Shown: positions 34,390 through 46,800 of the stretch, piece by piece
Position numbering within the stretch: position 1 is the first letter of the stretch
Layout: each line of letters opens with the position of its first letter
NCBI GenBank assembly: GCA_947311845.1
Contig: CAMZMU010000080.1
Span: forward strand, 46,173,588 to 46,237,587
Reading direction: 5' to 3'
DNA length: 64,000 nucleotides
Source of the DNA: Poa pratensis
Lineage: Eukaryota; Streptophyta; Magnoliopsida; Poales; Poaceae
Notes under the pieces: generated by a model
Told to the model about the DNA's origin: nothing
The model's input: only the letters and a program-made list of their open reading frames with translations
Database searches by the model: none
Position numbers and translations under genes: made by a program

Positions 34390-35738
34390 TTACTCCAAAA
34401 GTCCATCAGAATGGAGTTTCTTCATGCGCTTTATACCAATATGACCGAGACGACAATGCCACATATACATGGCGGTATCATTACTAAGTCTAATCCTCTT
34501 GGCATCTACGTTATGGATGTGAGTACTACTATCAAGATTCAACAAGAATAAACCATTACTCTCAGGAGCATTAACATAAAAGATATCATTCATCGAAATA
34601 GTACAACCATTTGATACTGAATTGAACGAATATCCATCTTGCAACAAGCAAGATCCACTGATAATATTTACACTCAAAGCTGGTACAAAATCACCTTTAT
34701 TTAAAACCAAAACTAATCCCGATGGTAGATATAGAGGGAGTGTGCCGACGGCCACCACGTCAACTATTGATCCATTGCCGACACGCATCATCACCTCGTC
34801 CTTCGCCAGGCGCCGTTTATTCCGTAACTCCACCTGAGAGTTATAAATATGAGCAACAGAACCGGTATCAAATACCCATGCATTACTCTGGGCGCTAGTA
34901 AGGTAAACATCTATAACATGTATATCAAATATACCTTTCTCTCTTCCGACAATCTTGCCAGCCTTCTTGTCTTCTAGGTACTTGGGACAGTTGCGCTTCC
35001 AGTGACCATCTCCCTTGCAGTAGAAGCATTCCACGCCAGGTTTGGGACCAGGTTTGTTGGCCTTGGATTTGGCAACATGTTTGCCATCCTTCTTAGGCTT
35101 CCAGTTCTTCCTTCCCTTGCCGCCAGATTTCTTAAAATCGACGGTCTTGTTGACCATCAACAGCGTGTGCTCCTTCTTGATTTCCACCTCAGCAGTCTTG
35201 AGCATCATGAACACCTCAGACAGGGACTTAGCCATGCCATGAATGTTATAGTTCATGACGAAGCCTTTGAAACTAGGGGCAATGATTGCAGTACCCTATC
35301 AATTGCCAGCTCATCAGGAATCTTGCATTCCAGGGCGTTCAGGCGTTGAACGTAGCCAGACATTTTGACCACGTGCTCGCTCACACTGCTATGCTCTTCC
35401 ATCTTGGCTGAGAACAAGAGCTGAGAAGCTTTATACCTATCAGCCTTGGCCTGCAGCGTAAAGACAGCTTTGAGATCAGAAATTATCTCAAAAGCACTCA
35501 TCTTCTCAAAGCGCTTCTGCAGGTCGGCTTCCATGGCGTAGAGCATGCCACTCTGGACAAAGGAGGAATCGTCCATCTTGGACGGATAGACTTTCTTGTC
35601 ATCCTCAGAAGCATCGTCTGCGGGCTTGTCACCTATGGCGGCCTCAATGACGTATGCCACCGATAGCATAACTTCAAAACTGGACATCGCTATGTCGATC
35701 ACAATAACTATGTGACTCGTGCTTAACCTTTCGGTCAC
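34390..35738 (-). pseudogene. gag: Copia gag and protease
   Basis: Two overlapping minus-strand frames (35738-35253 and 35256-34390) give the Copia gag domain (MEADLQKRFEKMSAFEIISDL, then the GMAKSLSEVF region), a Lys/Gly-rich linker, the CCHC knuckle CFYCKGDGHWKRNC (about 34990-35031), the protease FDTGSVAHI (about 34860-34875) and the start of integrase. One frame change near 35255 separates the halves. The likely true gag start is one of the internal Met codons near the N-terminus, since the first residues (MTERLSTSH) lie in noncanonical sequence. Confidence 0.88.
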
Positions 35739-36533
35739 TGTGTTCCGAGGCCATGTCTGTGCATGCTAGGCTCGCCAAAATAACCTCTAGCGTATTGCTT
35801 GTGCAACGTGGCTTACACCCACGTTATGCGAACGCAGATACGTCTGACACCCGATCGTCACGGCCTGCCTCGTATCGGAGAACTTTCGGTGGTGCACGCT
35901 AAAAGGAACACTATATGGTATTTAGGAGGGATCATCTTATATTACTACCGCCGTGTAACTAATATAAACATATATATATACACACAATATAAGATGCACA
36001 CAATAACATAACAACAAAAATGAAATGTAATGCGACATGATATGGTCTTGCGTCGATGGTCTCCTTCGCACCCATAGTATATAAACAATTTACTAAACTT
36101 ACCTCGACCATATCACAATGCCCTGCAAAATAAAGTTAGACGTTTTCTACTTTATCTTTTACATATTTTACGTGCCTTCTAGGGGTTTTCGTAAATAGAA
36201 CCGCTTCATACCTATGAACCTACAACCACAACAACGATCCGACAGTTGTATGTTTTTTATCCCTTTCGGGCCCTCCATTGAAAATGCAAAGGCCATCTAT
36301 TGAGAGATACAGACACCCGCCAGCCACAAATACGGTACAAGCCGTATGTCAGGTGTGCAACCAGTCTCGCGTAAGCGTACGCGTAAGGTCGGTCCGGGCC
36401 GCTTCATCAACTCATGCCAACAACAAAAGCAAGTGCACGCGAGACGGTAACAACTATTAGAATGATGCCCTCATAAACATGAGTTCTAAAAACCGCACAG
36501 CTATATCTACGCATAGATTGGCTCTGATACCAC
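35739..36533 (-). promoter_or_regulatory. Copia leader and tRNA-Met primer binding site
   Basis: GGCTCTGATACCA at 36520-36532 is, on the minus strand, TGGTATCAGAGCC, the complement of the initiator tRNA-Met 3' end, one base from the LTR. The remaining leader of about 780 bases has no ORF of note. A TATATATA run lies near 35970. Confidence 0.85.
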
Positions 36534-38143
36534 TGAAGGGAATCGTAGACAGAAAACAAAAAAATCCTAGCAACGACAACCATAAACTAGCCAAGATCTA
36601 TTACTATGCAGATATACTATAACAGAGGAGATCGATGTACATACCTTGTAGTCGAAAGTGGGGATTACGCTCCCGCACAAGCGTTGTTGATGAAGCCGAC
36701 GACGCCGACCTCAAGGTCGTGTAGTGGAAGAAGACGTACTTCCAGTGCCACACGCGTAGCACCTCGTAGCTCTACATACGTACGACTAGACGACGACCTC
36801 CGAGCACCAGATCCAGCGAAGCAGCGGAAGCGAATACTTGGACCCAACAGCACGGCGGTGTGCGTATGGTGGAGAAACTTCTCTCCTCGTACGCAGCTCC
36901 AGAAACGGAACCACGCTCAAGGTAGGAGAGAAGAAGGAGGGATGAATTTCCAGGCAAGGTGCACCCCTATTTAAAGGAGAGGGAGGGCTGCCACCCTTGG
37001 TGGCTTAGCCATGTGGGACTAAATCCCACATGGTGCGCCGGCCCTGGTGGGCCCCATTCGGCCCAGCCAGGCCGGCCGGCCCTACCCCCCCCCCCCCTTT
37101 TTTTTCCTTTTTCCTTTTGGGATTTTTCCCTTAATGGCGCTTAGGTGAAAATGCCTTTAAAATTCAAAATAAAATAAAATAAAAATATATTTAATGATTA
37201 ATTACACTAATTAATATTAAATACATATTATTTAATTTATTCGAGATCCGAAACTTATTCTGTTGCCCTCCGATCATCATCGGACATGTCCCGGAACACT
37301 TCCGGTGTTCTCCTGAAGTTTCTCCTAATATCCAATCTTTATAAAACTGTCGCCTACCCTTAAGTGTGCCACCCTACGGTTCGGGATCACTCCAGACATG
37401 ATCGAGACACGTTCTCCGATCAATGACTATCAGCGGTGGCTGGACTGCCGTGATAGCCCTGTGCGTCCACGAATGTCTTTTTATCGTTTGAACTTTAGAC
37501 CTCCAGTTTCAACCTTTTGCCTAGCGATACTTAGATTGTCCGAGACTCGTTCTCCGGTATCACGATTACCGAGCTTGATCTCGTCACTTGACAATTCTAT
37601 CTTTACTCGTCTGTGATATTACATCCCCGTGACCTAGTCACATGCTTGCAATCTTATTGATGTAATCTCACCGAGTGGGCCAGAGTATCTATCCTGCTAT
37701 GTGGATTGGCAAATCCCGCTCTTGATCACTCGCCTCTCCACTTCCTTTGGATACCCGAATGGGACACCTTTATTGGCACGCTAAATAAGTCATGACGTTT
37801 GATGCAATCAAAGCACCTTCCAGAAGCAGCGATTAAATATGATCTCACGGTCAAAGGTATGAACACTACGTTTCTATATATCTTGGATGTGTGTCCATCA
37901 CATCATTCATCTAATGATATGACTCCATTGTCAATTGACATAAATGTCCATGATCAGGAAACCTTGATCATCGGTTGCCCAATGGACTAGTTAAGAGGAT
38001 ACTAGGGACCTGGTTGTTCACATACCACACGTGCATTAAAGTTTCCGCTTAATACAGATAGCATGGTACAAACTTATTATGAACAATTGAGATATGACAA
38101 ATAAAATATCTTTATTAATTGCCTCTAGGGCATATCTCCAACA
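36534..38143 (-). repeat. 5' LTR of the Copia element
   Basis: A 1610-base LTR opens on the minus strand at 38143 with TGTTGGAGATATGCCC and ends CCCTTCA at 36534. CGTGG follows at 38144-38148. Compared with 2218-3809 it carries about 20 extra bases near 37638 and scattered substitutions. Confidence 0.93.
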
Positions 38144-38148
38144 CGTGG

Positions 38149-39066
38149 GCCATCGAGTGACTCTGATTTGTTAAGTATGGATGTTTTATCTTTACTATTA
38201 ATGGGAGTGCAACGTATGTTGTTACGTCCTCCGTTTTCTGCCTCATCCCGATCGCGCACATGGGCCAAGGCCTAAGGAACACTTCCCTCTATGTCGTGCG
38301 CCTCCACCCCAATCTCCTTCAGTCCCTACCGATCCAATCGCTCCGCCGCCGCCTCGACCACGTACCTCACCGGCCACCACAGCTTCTGCCATTGTCAGCC
38401 GAGCCTCTGATGCTCAGGTGCTGAACAAGTTGGAGGCGCTGGAGGTGAAGATCGTGGCGGCGGCACAGATTTCCCCACCCCTCCCGCCCTCATCCTCCTC
38501 GGAGCGCAGGTCCGACAGTGGCGCTGGTCGCCTCACCTCTGCAACCGCTCCCAGTCCCTCCTGTCACTCCAAGGGCCTGCATATCCTCGCCCAGTCCCAT
38601 CCTCTTCGACACAATGCACGGCCGGCAAGATCTGGGCATTCCCTGCCTGCAATTTCCTGTTTCCAACCCACCAAAGGTGTCCTGCATCGGCTCCTTTCCA
38701 CCTCTTGATTTTTCTGTGCAATCATACTTCGGTGATTAAGAACAAAAGTCTGAATTTCTTGATTACTAATGACAATTTGGCTCATGAGATCATTTTTTCT
38801 TCTAATGCATAGTCTAATTGCAGAGTACTTTAATAGATTTAGTCTTGTAGATCGGGAGGAAAGTATTAGAGTAATACATGCTGAAACAGTTTAGTTTCAT
38901 GGCCCTTGTTTGGCTTAGTCCTATGCCCCATGTATAATATTAAGCTTCGTCTAACTCAACAATGAGCACCACTCAGCATGAGATTTATGCATACATTCAC
39001 ACATTCACATTTCTGCCTTTTGCATTTTTCTTAGTAAGTATTGACTTAATGGCTTAATGCAGGAAG
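38149..39066 (+). pseudogene. Unidentified GC-rich exon-like segment
   Basis: A Pro/Ser-rich frame runs from about 38300 to 38706 (phrases such as SRASDAQVLNKLEALEVK and PPLPPSSSSERRSD), with no ATG in the best frame near its start. It is followed by AT-rich, intron-like DNA to 39066. The look is that of a grass first exon plus intron, with further exon-like pieces at 41169 and 41418 in the same orientation. I do not recognise the protein. A captured or degraded gene is possible. An alternative is a transposon-borne gene fragment. Confidence 0.35.
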
Positions 39067-39071
39067 TTCTA

Positions 39072-40630
39072 TGATAGCGTGGATCACACGTTGTTGGGAG
39101 ACCCCAAGAGGAAGGTATGATGCAATATAGTAGCAGTTTCCCTTGGTTACAAAACCAAGATTATCGAACCAGTAGGACTTGGAGAAGGCATCCACAAGGT
39201 GTCAATGGCGCCAGAAAAAGTACTGGACGGAGACTTGGACCTGCGCACACACAAACAAACCACTTTGTCCCAACGAAACGAGAGGTTGTTAATCTCTCCG
39301 GCTTGCTGAACACAAAGAATTAAATATATGTGTGGAAAATAATATGAGAGCAAAAATGACCAGCGGCAAATGAGTACGAAAAAGCTATGAAAACGGTTGT
39401 AAGCAATCTAGGAAAATAGGACCGGGGTCCACAGATCACTAGTGACGTCTCTCCAAAAGATAACATGTTGGGGTAAACAAATTATAGCTGTGCAATTGAC
39501 AAAGCATGGGCGCATAACAATACTACCATGACATAATATAGTTCACTGTTTCATTTAATACGGACATTACGTCAAAATACATAGACCGTTATCCAACTGC
39601 ATCTGACTAATAATCCATCCCGGATCGCTATCCAGCATGTCACCCGAAAGCATTAAGTTGCAAGCAATGGATAATTGCAATAAGCACGGTGCATAATGTA
39701 AGCAATGGTTATAACAAAGTAATAGACACCGCTGTTTTACCCCTAGTAGCAACAACACATCTTAGTCTTAATCGTTTCTGTCTACCGAACTCAGACAAAA
39801 AGAGGCATGAACCTACTATCTAGCATAAATACTACCTCTAAAGATACTAGCAATTACTTCGGGCAAAGCATACACTAACATCGGAGAGCATGCAAGATCA
39901 TAAATAAAACATATCATAGATAAACTGAACAAGAATGTCATGATTCCACAATTCATCGGATCCCAGCAAACACAACATGTAGCATACATATAGATGATCT
40001 TGATCATGTTAGGCAGCTCACAAGATCTAAAACAATGGAGTACAAGCAGAAGAGACAACCATCTAGCTACTGCCATGGACCCGTAGTCTCGTGGTGGAGC
40101 ATCACTCCGGAGACAGGCATGGTGGTGTAGATGCCTCCGGTGACGATCTCCCCCTCCGGCAGGGTGCCGGGAAGAGATTCAGAACCCTCCCGGTCTAGGG
40201 TTGACGACGGCGCGGCCTCGGACGTATTTCTGGAAAGTGATCGGGTACCGAGGGTTTTCGAGGAGGAGGTGAATTTATAGGCGAAAGGGGACTCCGGAAG
40301 GTTCTCGAGGTGGCCAGATGGGGCCCAGGCGTGGTCCCCTTGATCGCGCTTGGGTGGCGTTCTAGGTCTGTGGGGCCCCCCTGCAGGTCCCTTGTGGCTC
40401 CGTCTTTGTTTCTTCATAAAAATAATTCACGTAAATTTTCAGCCAATTCCGAGAAATTCTCGACTAGCTTTTCTGAAACAAAAAAACAGCAGAAAACAGG
40501 AACTGGCACTGGGCATCTTGTTAATAGGTTAGTTCCAGAAAATATGCCCAAAATGATATAAAAACATGTGACAATGATATATAACCAAGCATGAAACAAC
40601 CAAAAATTATAGATACGTTGAGACATATCA
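39072..40630 (-). mobile_element. Solo LTR of the TGATACGTCTC gypsy family
   Basis: On the minus strand it runs from TGATATGTCTCAACG at 40630 to a CTATCA end at 39072, 1559 bases, close to the 1564-base LTR at 57040. The ends are colinear with that LTR, including the CTTCCTCTTGGGGTCTCCCAAC stretch near the 3' end. Flanks are TTCTA (39067-39071) and TTCCA (40631-40635), a duplication with one change. No internal region follows on either side, so this is a solo LTR. The GC-rich leader (40080-40400) gives incidental ORFs. Confidence 0.88.
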
Positions 40631-41168
40631 TTCCACCGTAGGATTTAAGTGAACTCCTTGCATATTTTCTAAAGAAATCTTGACCAGTGTTTGACCACTT
40701 GGTATAAAAGGAGTCAAGGAGCATGATTTTAGTTAGGCGGTCTCTGATATGGAATTTTTTAATACTTGTGGTGAACGGTGAAGTTATATTGTACTGATTT
40801 TTCTTTCTTGGTGGAGTAGATGTGTGGCAAGTTGGGAGTATCTATGCAGCAAGTGAAGGACCAGTTTGCATATGATCTGATCTAACCAGTCAACCATTTT
40901 CATTTAGAAACTACAATATTTGCGATGAGCTTGACCTAAGATATAGCTAGCATCCTACAAAGTACAGGACATTAATAGTCCATGGTTTTTAGACTAATGA
41001 TCCTTGTTGTCTTATGATAAATAAAATTATGTGGTTGCTTAAATGTTTTGGACTATACCATATCCTTCTTTGTTTAGATATTTGTCACATGATCGTCTGA
41101 TATGATTTATTCTAGACCCCTAACCTACAAAATTAAATTTGAATTTCACATTAGATCTTATTTTTCAG

Positions 41169-41480
41169 GACAACATCCAAGAAGAGATCGATACCCAAAT
41201 CGTGGCTTTTGTTCGCCGTCAGCCTTTTTTTTCTCGTGAAAAGGTATGTATTGTTCTAAAATGAAAACTGATAATACAGAAAAAGTTTACTAAATCGACA
41301 TATGGATCCCAATGTACTGCATTTTTAGACTCGTTGCATTTGAATATAAATACTGTGCTTCCTTATTTACTTTTGTGTACAAGCTTCCTGCATATCATCT
41401 TGTTAAATTTATTATAGCTTCTCGGTCGTGGACATATGCAAATAATTGATGTTCACCACGTCACTGAATCTGTTAATCAA
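41169..41480 (+). pseudogene. Two exon-like segments of an unidentified gene, truncated by a Helitron
   Basis: 41169-41243 is 25 codons (DNIQEEIDTQIVAFVRRQPF...) bounded by TTTTTCAG and GTATGTA, both good splice sites. 41418-41480 follows TTATTATAG and reads LLGRGHMQIIDVHHV in the matching phase. It stops at the Helitron start (41481). The segments could belong with 38300-38706 to one plus-strand gene split by the solo LTR and the Helitron. No family is recognised. The sequence at 40636-41168 between them is AT-rich and otherwise empty. Confidence 0.4.
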
Positions 41481-43563
41481 TCTATACTACTATTAAAAGA
41501 GCAAACTTGTGTTGATACATTAAATCTGAGCCTTTCAATATTTGGCCAACGGTCGAGATTGCTCCAATATTTGACAACTCAACGCACCTTTTCAATTTCA
41601 TAGATATTACAGGGATTTTGCCACCGCCTAAAAATAGGCCCGTAAAGACCTTGTGCCGACTTTATTCTGGCATGCCGGCAACCGGCCTGCTACAAGTCTA
41701 CGATCCACACGTTCGATTTCGGCATCGACCATAGCGCAGGCCACGCGACCTGTTAGATCCACACGTTCGATCCACACCTTCGATTGCGGGCAATGACGCC
41801 ATAGCCCATAGCGCAGGCCACGCGAGAACAAGACGACGATCCACGATGCAGTACTCATTAGCGCGCCGCGCGCAGTACGTCGGGGGCTCCTCTAGCTCGC
41901 TCTGAACGAGGCGCGCGTTCGCCGTCAAGTTCCGGGAGGGGGCCGCGGGCATGCGCGTCCAGGAGGTGAAGTTGGCTGCTTAGTCAGCCATGTTGTTCCT
42001 ACTCTATGCTGCCCATCTCACATTGGTCTCAGCCGCTCAGGAGTTTTGTGCGCTAGAAAGATTGATTGTCCAAGCTTAATGACGATGAGGTTGCTTAGTG
42101 GATGAAAGACTGCTGCACGCTGAAGACGACCTGCACTTGCAGCCGTGGACCTGGTAACAGGCGGAGATGAAGTGACGCGTGTCAACGAGGAAGGTCATGC
42201 CTACGCCGACGCGCGCACCGACGACGGTGATGCCCAGCGTATGTGGACAAGCGCACTGGTGAGGCGACGCTCGTCTGCGCGCGTGGACGGTGAGAGGGGC
42301 AGGAGCGTGCCCAGCAAAGCAGCGGCCAGTGGGTTAGATGGGATGTACAAACCAATCCCAGTGCAGATTGATGATCATTGAGACTGAGCGGGATCACCCG
42401 GTGCCTGACAGTGAGGCTAGTGCACCATATTACCGTCAGGGTCCTCTTGCAGAGGTTGATCACCAGGTGCCGGCATCATGGACATCCTTCCTCACACGCG
42501 TCGGGAGATTCGAGACGCTGGAACACATCTAACTCTACAAAATGATCTGGTGCAGCACTTGTGGACGCGCAAGGGCAATGGCAATGTCGATAATGGCGAT
42601 GCCAATGACTAGTACGATTTGTTCTATTTGCTTGCATTGTTGAACTATTTATTTGTCTGTGAATTTGTATGTTAAACTATTTATTTGTGTGTGGATTTGC
42701 ATGTTAAACTATTTATATGTGTGAATTTGTATGTTAAACTATTTATTTTGTGTGTGTGGATTTGTATGTTAAACTATTTATATGTGTGAATTTTATGCCA
42801 AAAAGGGTCGGCCTTTGTTTATGCCGAAATACGGCCGAATCGCCGGCTGGGGGGCGGCCTGGGTTCAGGCTGGAAACACCCCCCCAGGATCCTGATTCGC
42901 GCCGTTTGGCGCCGCGGCGGCCCAAAAAACGCCGTTTTGGACCCTGGGGGGCCAAACGACTGGAGATGCCCTAAGGTTTGAACAGGAGATGCAGTTAAGT
43001 TTTGTTGAAGGGATCACATCATAGCAAATGGACTTCCTTTTGTCATTTTTGCTTATTAGGTTAGCTGTTTGATTCTGACTTTGTCATGGCAAACTTTTTT
43101 AAATCCTATTTTGCTCCAAACTTGTAGAATTACACCATGTTCTGCAAGATGTGCGCCAATTTCTCTTTTCCCAGGTTTGTCCATTTTACTGAACCACCTC
43201 AGATTAAGGGTTCAGGTTGGAGGCGTGGAGGAGATTGCCGAGTGCGAAGATTTGCCACCGCCAAATTGGTTCCTTTTTTTTTTAGTTTGTCACCATTTTT
43301 TTTTTTTTGAGAGCTTGGGTTTGTGATAGTTCATCGTTTACATCAACATTATATATTTAGATAGAACTTTGTCTGGCTTAACTAGGAGATAAACAGAAAG
43401 CCCATCAAAAAACCATTCTCCAGTATTTTGTTATTTTGTTAGGGTGTCTAACACCTGTTGTAATTAGATTGCTGCTAACTGAGACATGTACTGCTGCTAA
43501 CTGAGACAGGTACGACGACAGATTTTTTTTGTAAACCGTGGCAACACATGGGCATTCAACTAG
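41481..43563 (+). mobile_element. Non-autonomous Helitron
   Basis: It begins TCTATACTACTATTAAAAGAGC after an A (41480) and ends GGGCATTCAACTAG before a T (43564). That gives the A|TC...CTAG|T borders required of Helitrons, with no target duplication. A weak stem (CCGTG/CATGG) lies just before the 3' end. The 2083-base body carries GC-rich anonymous sequence (41600-42550), a minisatellite (42639-42797), a GC-rich segment ending in GGAGATGCCCTAA (42800-42975) that looks like a Harbinger-type terminus, and T-rich runs near 43270-43310. No Rep/helicase is encoded, so it depends on an autonomous partner. It lies 263 bases past the SDF2 stop codon. Confidence 0.82.
42639..42797 (+). repeat. Minisatellite of five units inside the Helitron
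   Basis: Five imperfect copies of a 29-35 base unit built on GTTAAACTATTTATTTGTGTG. The units differ mainly in the number of TG or GT steps. Subterminal minisatellites of this kind are common in Helitrons. Confidence 0.85.
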
Positions 43564-43825
43564 TAGTCGTAATAGTATGTTGGTGGCGAGCGGTGTTGTA
43601 TCGCACGCCACTTAATGCAGTTTATTTGCGTTCCAAAAGAATTGCATTCCCCCACAAAGAAAAAACTACCGGTGCATGTATGAAGTGGTAATCTGACTAT
43701 CATGTGCTCTCAGCTCATATACAGCAAGCATAAATACAATAATAATAATAGCTCAAGTGAACTGAACTGGTACAGATCATACACAACTATTTTCTCGCGG
43801 TGACACTTGTTATGCAGCACTGCAG
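43564..43825 (-). other. 3' flank of SDF2
   Basis: AT-rich sequence after the TAG at 43826-43828, presumably the 3' untranslated region up to the Helitron end. Several AATAATAATA and AATACAA stretches (43733-43750) could serve for polyadenylation on either strand. No distinct signal can be fixed. Confidence 0.4.
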
Positions 43826-46800
43826 CTATTTGGGCTGGCTCACCGGGAGGTAGATGCCTTCAGCTGCAAGCCAGACATTGTCAGGTCGCTTGTGCCAACA
43901 CCGCATACCTGCACGGACAATTGGACAAAGATAAAAATCCCATTGACGCCTCTGGATAGGAAAATCGTAAGAATAGGAAAATCGTATGATTCTAATGTCA
44001 TGCATAATCCAATCCTATAGGATTTTGCAAGCACTAAAGTTTGTTTGATTACACCAAAGGAATTATAAATGAGCTTGGAGTGAATGTTAGATTTCCTATG
44101 GGAAGTAGTACAATGATTCCTATACGAATTTTTCCTATAGGATCCAATCCTACAAATCAAATGACCAAGATAGGAAAATTTCCTATAGGATTCATTCCTC
44201 CACAAATTCTTTGCAATTCCTTTGAATCAAGGAGCCCAATTATGTGAGAAGAACACCTAGATTATCTAAGAACAGCAAGATTGAACAAAACATCGAGAAT
44301 ATTCTCGTGGACTCACCTCTTGCTGTCCGCCTGCAATGCGGGTGTACTTCTTGTCATGGCTGTGCAGATAGCCACCGGTGTCAACATGCCGCAACCGAAT
44401 TCTCTGGTTTTGCCGCCATGTTTTTCCACCGCCCTCGATCTCGAGCCTGATATCAGAATGGTACAATCATGAAATCAGTCAGATCAAGGAATGGGCCAAA
44501 GAACGACCTGCTGCAATATAATGCAGGTGCAACACTTTACATCCAATAGTCCCGTATCTGACTCACCCTCGCCACCAAAGCAACTAACCTGCGATTAGAT
44601 GAACTCGTGAATATTATATTGATCACCATGATGTTCTATCAAGAATGTAACTAACTTGGGAGTACTTAAGACAACACCATTAGTTCTCCTTTAAAAGTTG
44701 TTCATTTGGCAAATGTTGTCATGGAGTCCAACGTCCTATTCCAGATACTCTCTAGGACACCAACATCAAACAAAGTTCTGAAATCATACTCAGTCCATCA
44801 AGATAATAAATGGCGCATGCTTCTCTTAAATTATGTATGCACCGCTTTTGAAACTTGCATTTGTTTCAGAGGATGCACAATTAACCGTTAGACAGCCGAT
44901 TAGTTGGTATTCGACCGTCAATTGGGACTCGTAGTGAGTCAAGTTCTTATAGGACTTTGTAATTATACTAATTAGTACTATAAATAAAGGAGAAAGGGAT
45001 GGAAGCAATTAGTGTCACCAAACTGAAAATTCTGAAAGGAAATATAACTTGCGATTGTGTGTATGTTTTGTCGATGATGTGGAGCTAAAACACACCAAAT
45101 TCCACTCTAGGCCACTAAACTTTTTTGAGTGTATAAAAAAGGTAAATGTTCTATTGCTTTGCACATATAATAACTGAACCGAAAAAAGCGGGGTCACTAT
45201 ACAGCACTTCAATGCCACATTCATGACATGTGATGTGTGTAGTAACCAGCATAAATTTAGTTGAGTGACCTAAGTGCAAATTAGAAGGATGGTAACCTAT
45301 TCGACACACTAAAAAAATTTAGTCACCCAAAGATTAATTTACTCTTGAAATTAAATTATTAACGCTTCATTTAGATGTGTACCTGTCCTGATAATTGCAA
45401 ACAAAAGGAAGTAATGCCTAAATAGAAATTGACTGATTAATTTAATCACAACTCCACTAAATGATCCCGACATACACAATGTGTGGCCATTTACCCAGCA
45501 CCAACAGTTGGCTGCGTTTGGCATTGCGGTGGATTATCATATCCCGTTCACGCCACCAACTTTTGCCTATTTTAGTGTTTGTTTGAACTGCTTTGCCTAT
45601 TTTTGTGGCCAATCTTTCAACAGCAATCATAAAATAAGCGTAGCACAGAACAGCTCATCAACTGCAAACTGAGCCTCAATAGGCCAATTAATCATCAGAT
45701 AGATCCATTTGTCAGATCAATGAGAATAACTATGCCAATTGTGCCCACATGAGACTATATTACTAACTATATTAAAGAGGTGCGAATTCTCGCCCTGAGA
45801 GCCACCGCTACTGTAGCAGTTACAGTAGGCACTGTAGGAAATCTACAGTGTTCTAATCTGCGTCGTCGCCTCTTCATCCAACGGCTCAAACAGCTCCTCC
45901 TTGACGCTTTTTCAAAACAACCCTCAGTAATCGAGCTCTTGCTCCGCAGTCCACGATTCCAGAACTAATAACTATATTAAAGAGGTGCGAATTCTGCCCT
46001 GAGAGCCACCGGCTACTGTAGCAGTTACAGTAGGCACTGTACAATCTACAGTGTTCTACAGTGCTCTAATCTGCGTCGTCGCCTCTTCATCCACGGCTCA
46101 AACAGCTCCTCCTTGACGCTTTTTCAAAAACAACCCTCAGTAATCGAGCTCTTGCTCCGCAGTCCACGATTCCAGAAAAATGGATGTTTTCGCAATTTGT
46201 GGAAACCCTAAGGACCCCGCTGCAAAATCGCCACAGAAACCGCCCTCCCTCTCCCTCTCCTTCGCGCGCGGCCGGAGTTTGCCGCCGCCGCCAACGCGCT
46301 ACGCCGCCGCGCCGCACCTCCTCCCTCAGATCGAAGCCCACCGAGGGATGCGCCGTCGTTCCCTCTCCTCCCTGCCGCAGCTCGCGTGCCGAAGCGCCGC
46401 GGCGTCGCCGGAATCGACGCCGGCGTGCCCGCAGGTCGCCGCCGCGTCCGCACGCCGCAGCCGCCGCTCCGGCGACCCAATAGCGGCGGCGCCGCCAGCT
46501 GCGGGGGCCCGCGACCAGCGTATTCGCCACGCACGCGCGCGCGACCCAGAACGCCGTCGTTCGACGCCGCCGTCGCCGCCGCGCAGAGCCCGCCGCTGGT
46601 GACGCCAGCATGACGTCCCAGCGGGCCTGGGCTGGCCAGCTTGGCCGCGTGTTGGGCTGGCTGCTTCGCAGCTGGCTCGGCCTGGCCTTTTTTTCCCCTG
46701 TTTTTTTCCCCTGTTTTTCTTTTTCTGTTTTTCTTTTTTTAAAAACTTTTGTAATTTTTGTGCCCATCGAAATGACTACAAAAAAAATGTTTACAACAAC

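Larger units (their letters stand above)
2218..38143 (-). mobile_element. Ty1/Copia retrotransposon (BARE/Angela-like), complete but split by nested insertion
   Basis: Two LTRs in the same orientation (2218-3809 and 36534-38143) are flanked outside by the identical 5-bp duplication CGTGG (2213-2217 and 38144-38148). The internal region on the minus strand reads gag, CCHC knuckle, protease, integrase, reverse transcriptase and RNase H, the Copia order with integrase before RT. A primer binding site matching initiator tRNA-Met adjoins the 5' LTR at 36520-36532. A gypsy element (4115-32073) is inserted in the RNase H region with duplication AACAC (4110-4114 and 32074-32078). Without it the Copia is about 8 kb, a normal length. 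Several frameshifts break gag-pol, so it is probably inactive. The LTR pair differs by substitutions and by a gap of about 20 bases (3319 versus 37638), making it the oldest dated layer in the nest. Confidence 0.95.

Noticed and set aside
39061..39116. Reading KFYDSVDHTLLGDPKRK with splice-like borders
   Set aside because: The segment lies in the 3' end of the solo LTR and aligns with the homologous LTR end near 58550-58603, so the reading is coincidental.
42639..42797. CRISPR-like array
   Set aside because: Repeats are contiguous minisatellite units without unique spacers, in a plant Helitron.
46087..46767. 226-codon minus-strand ORF in the intron Helitron
   Set aside because: Arg/Ala low complexity in about 70 percent G+C, with an equally open opposite frame; no evidence for coding.
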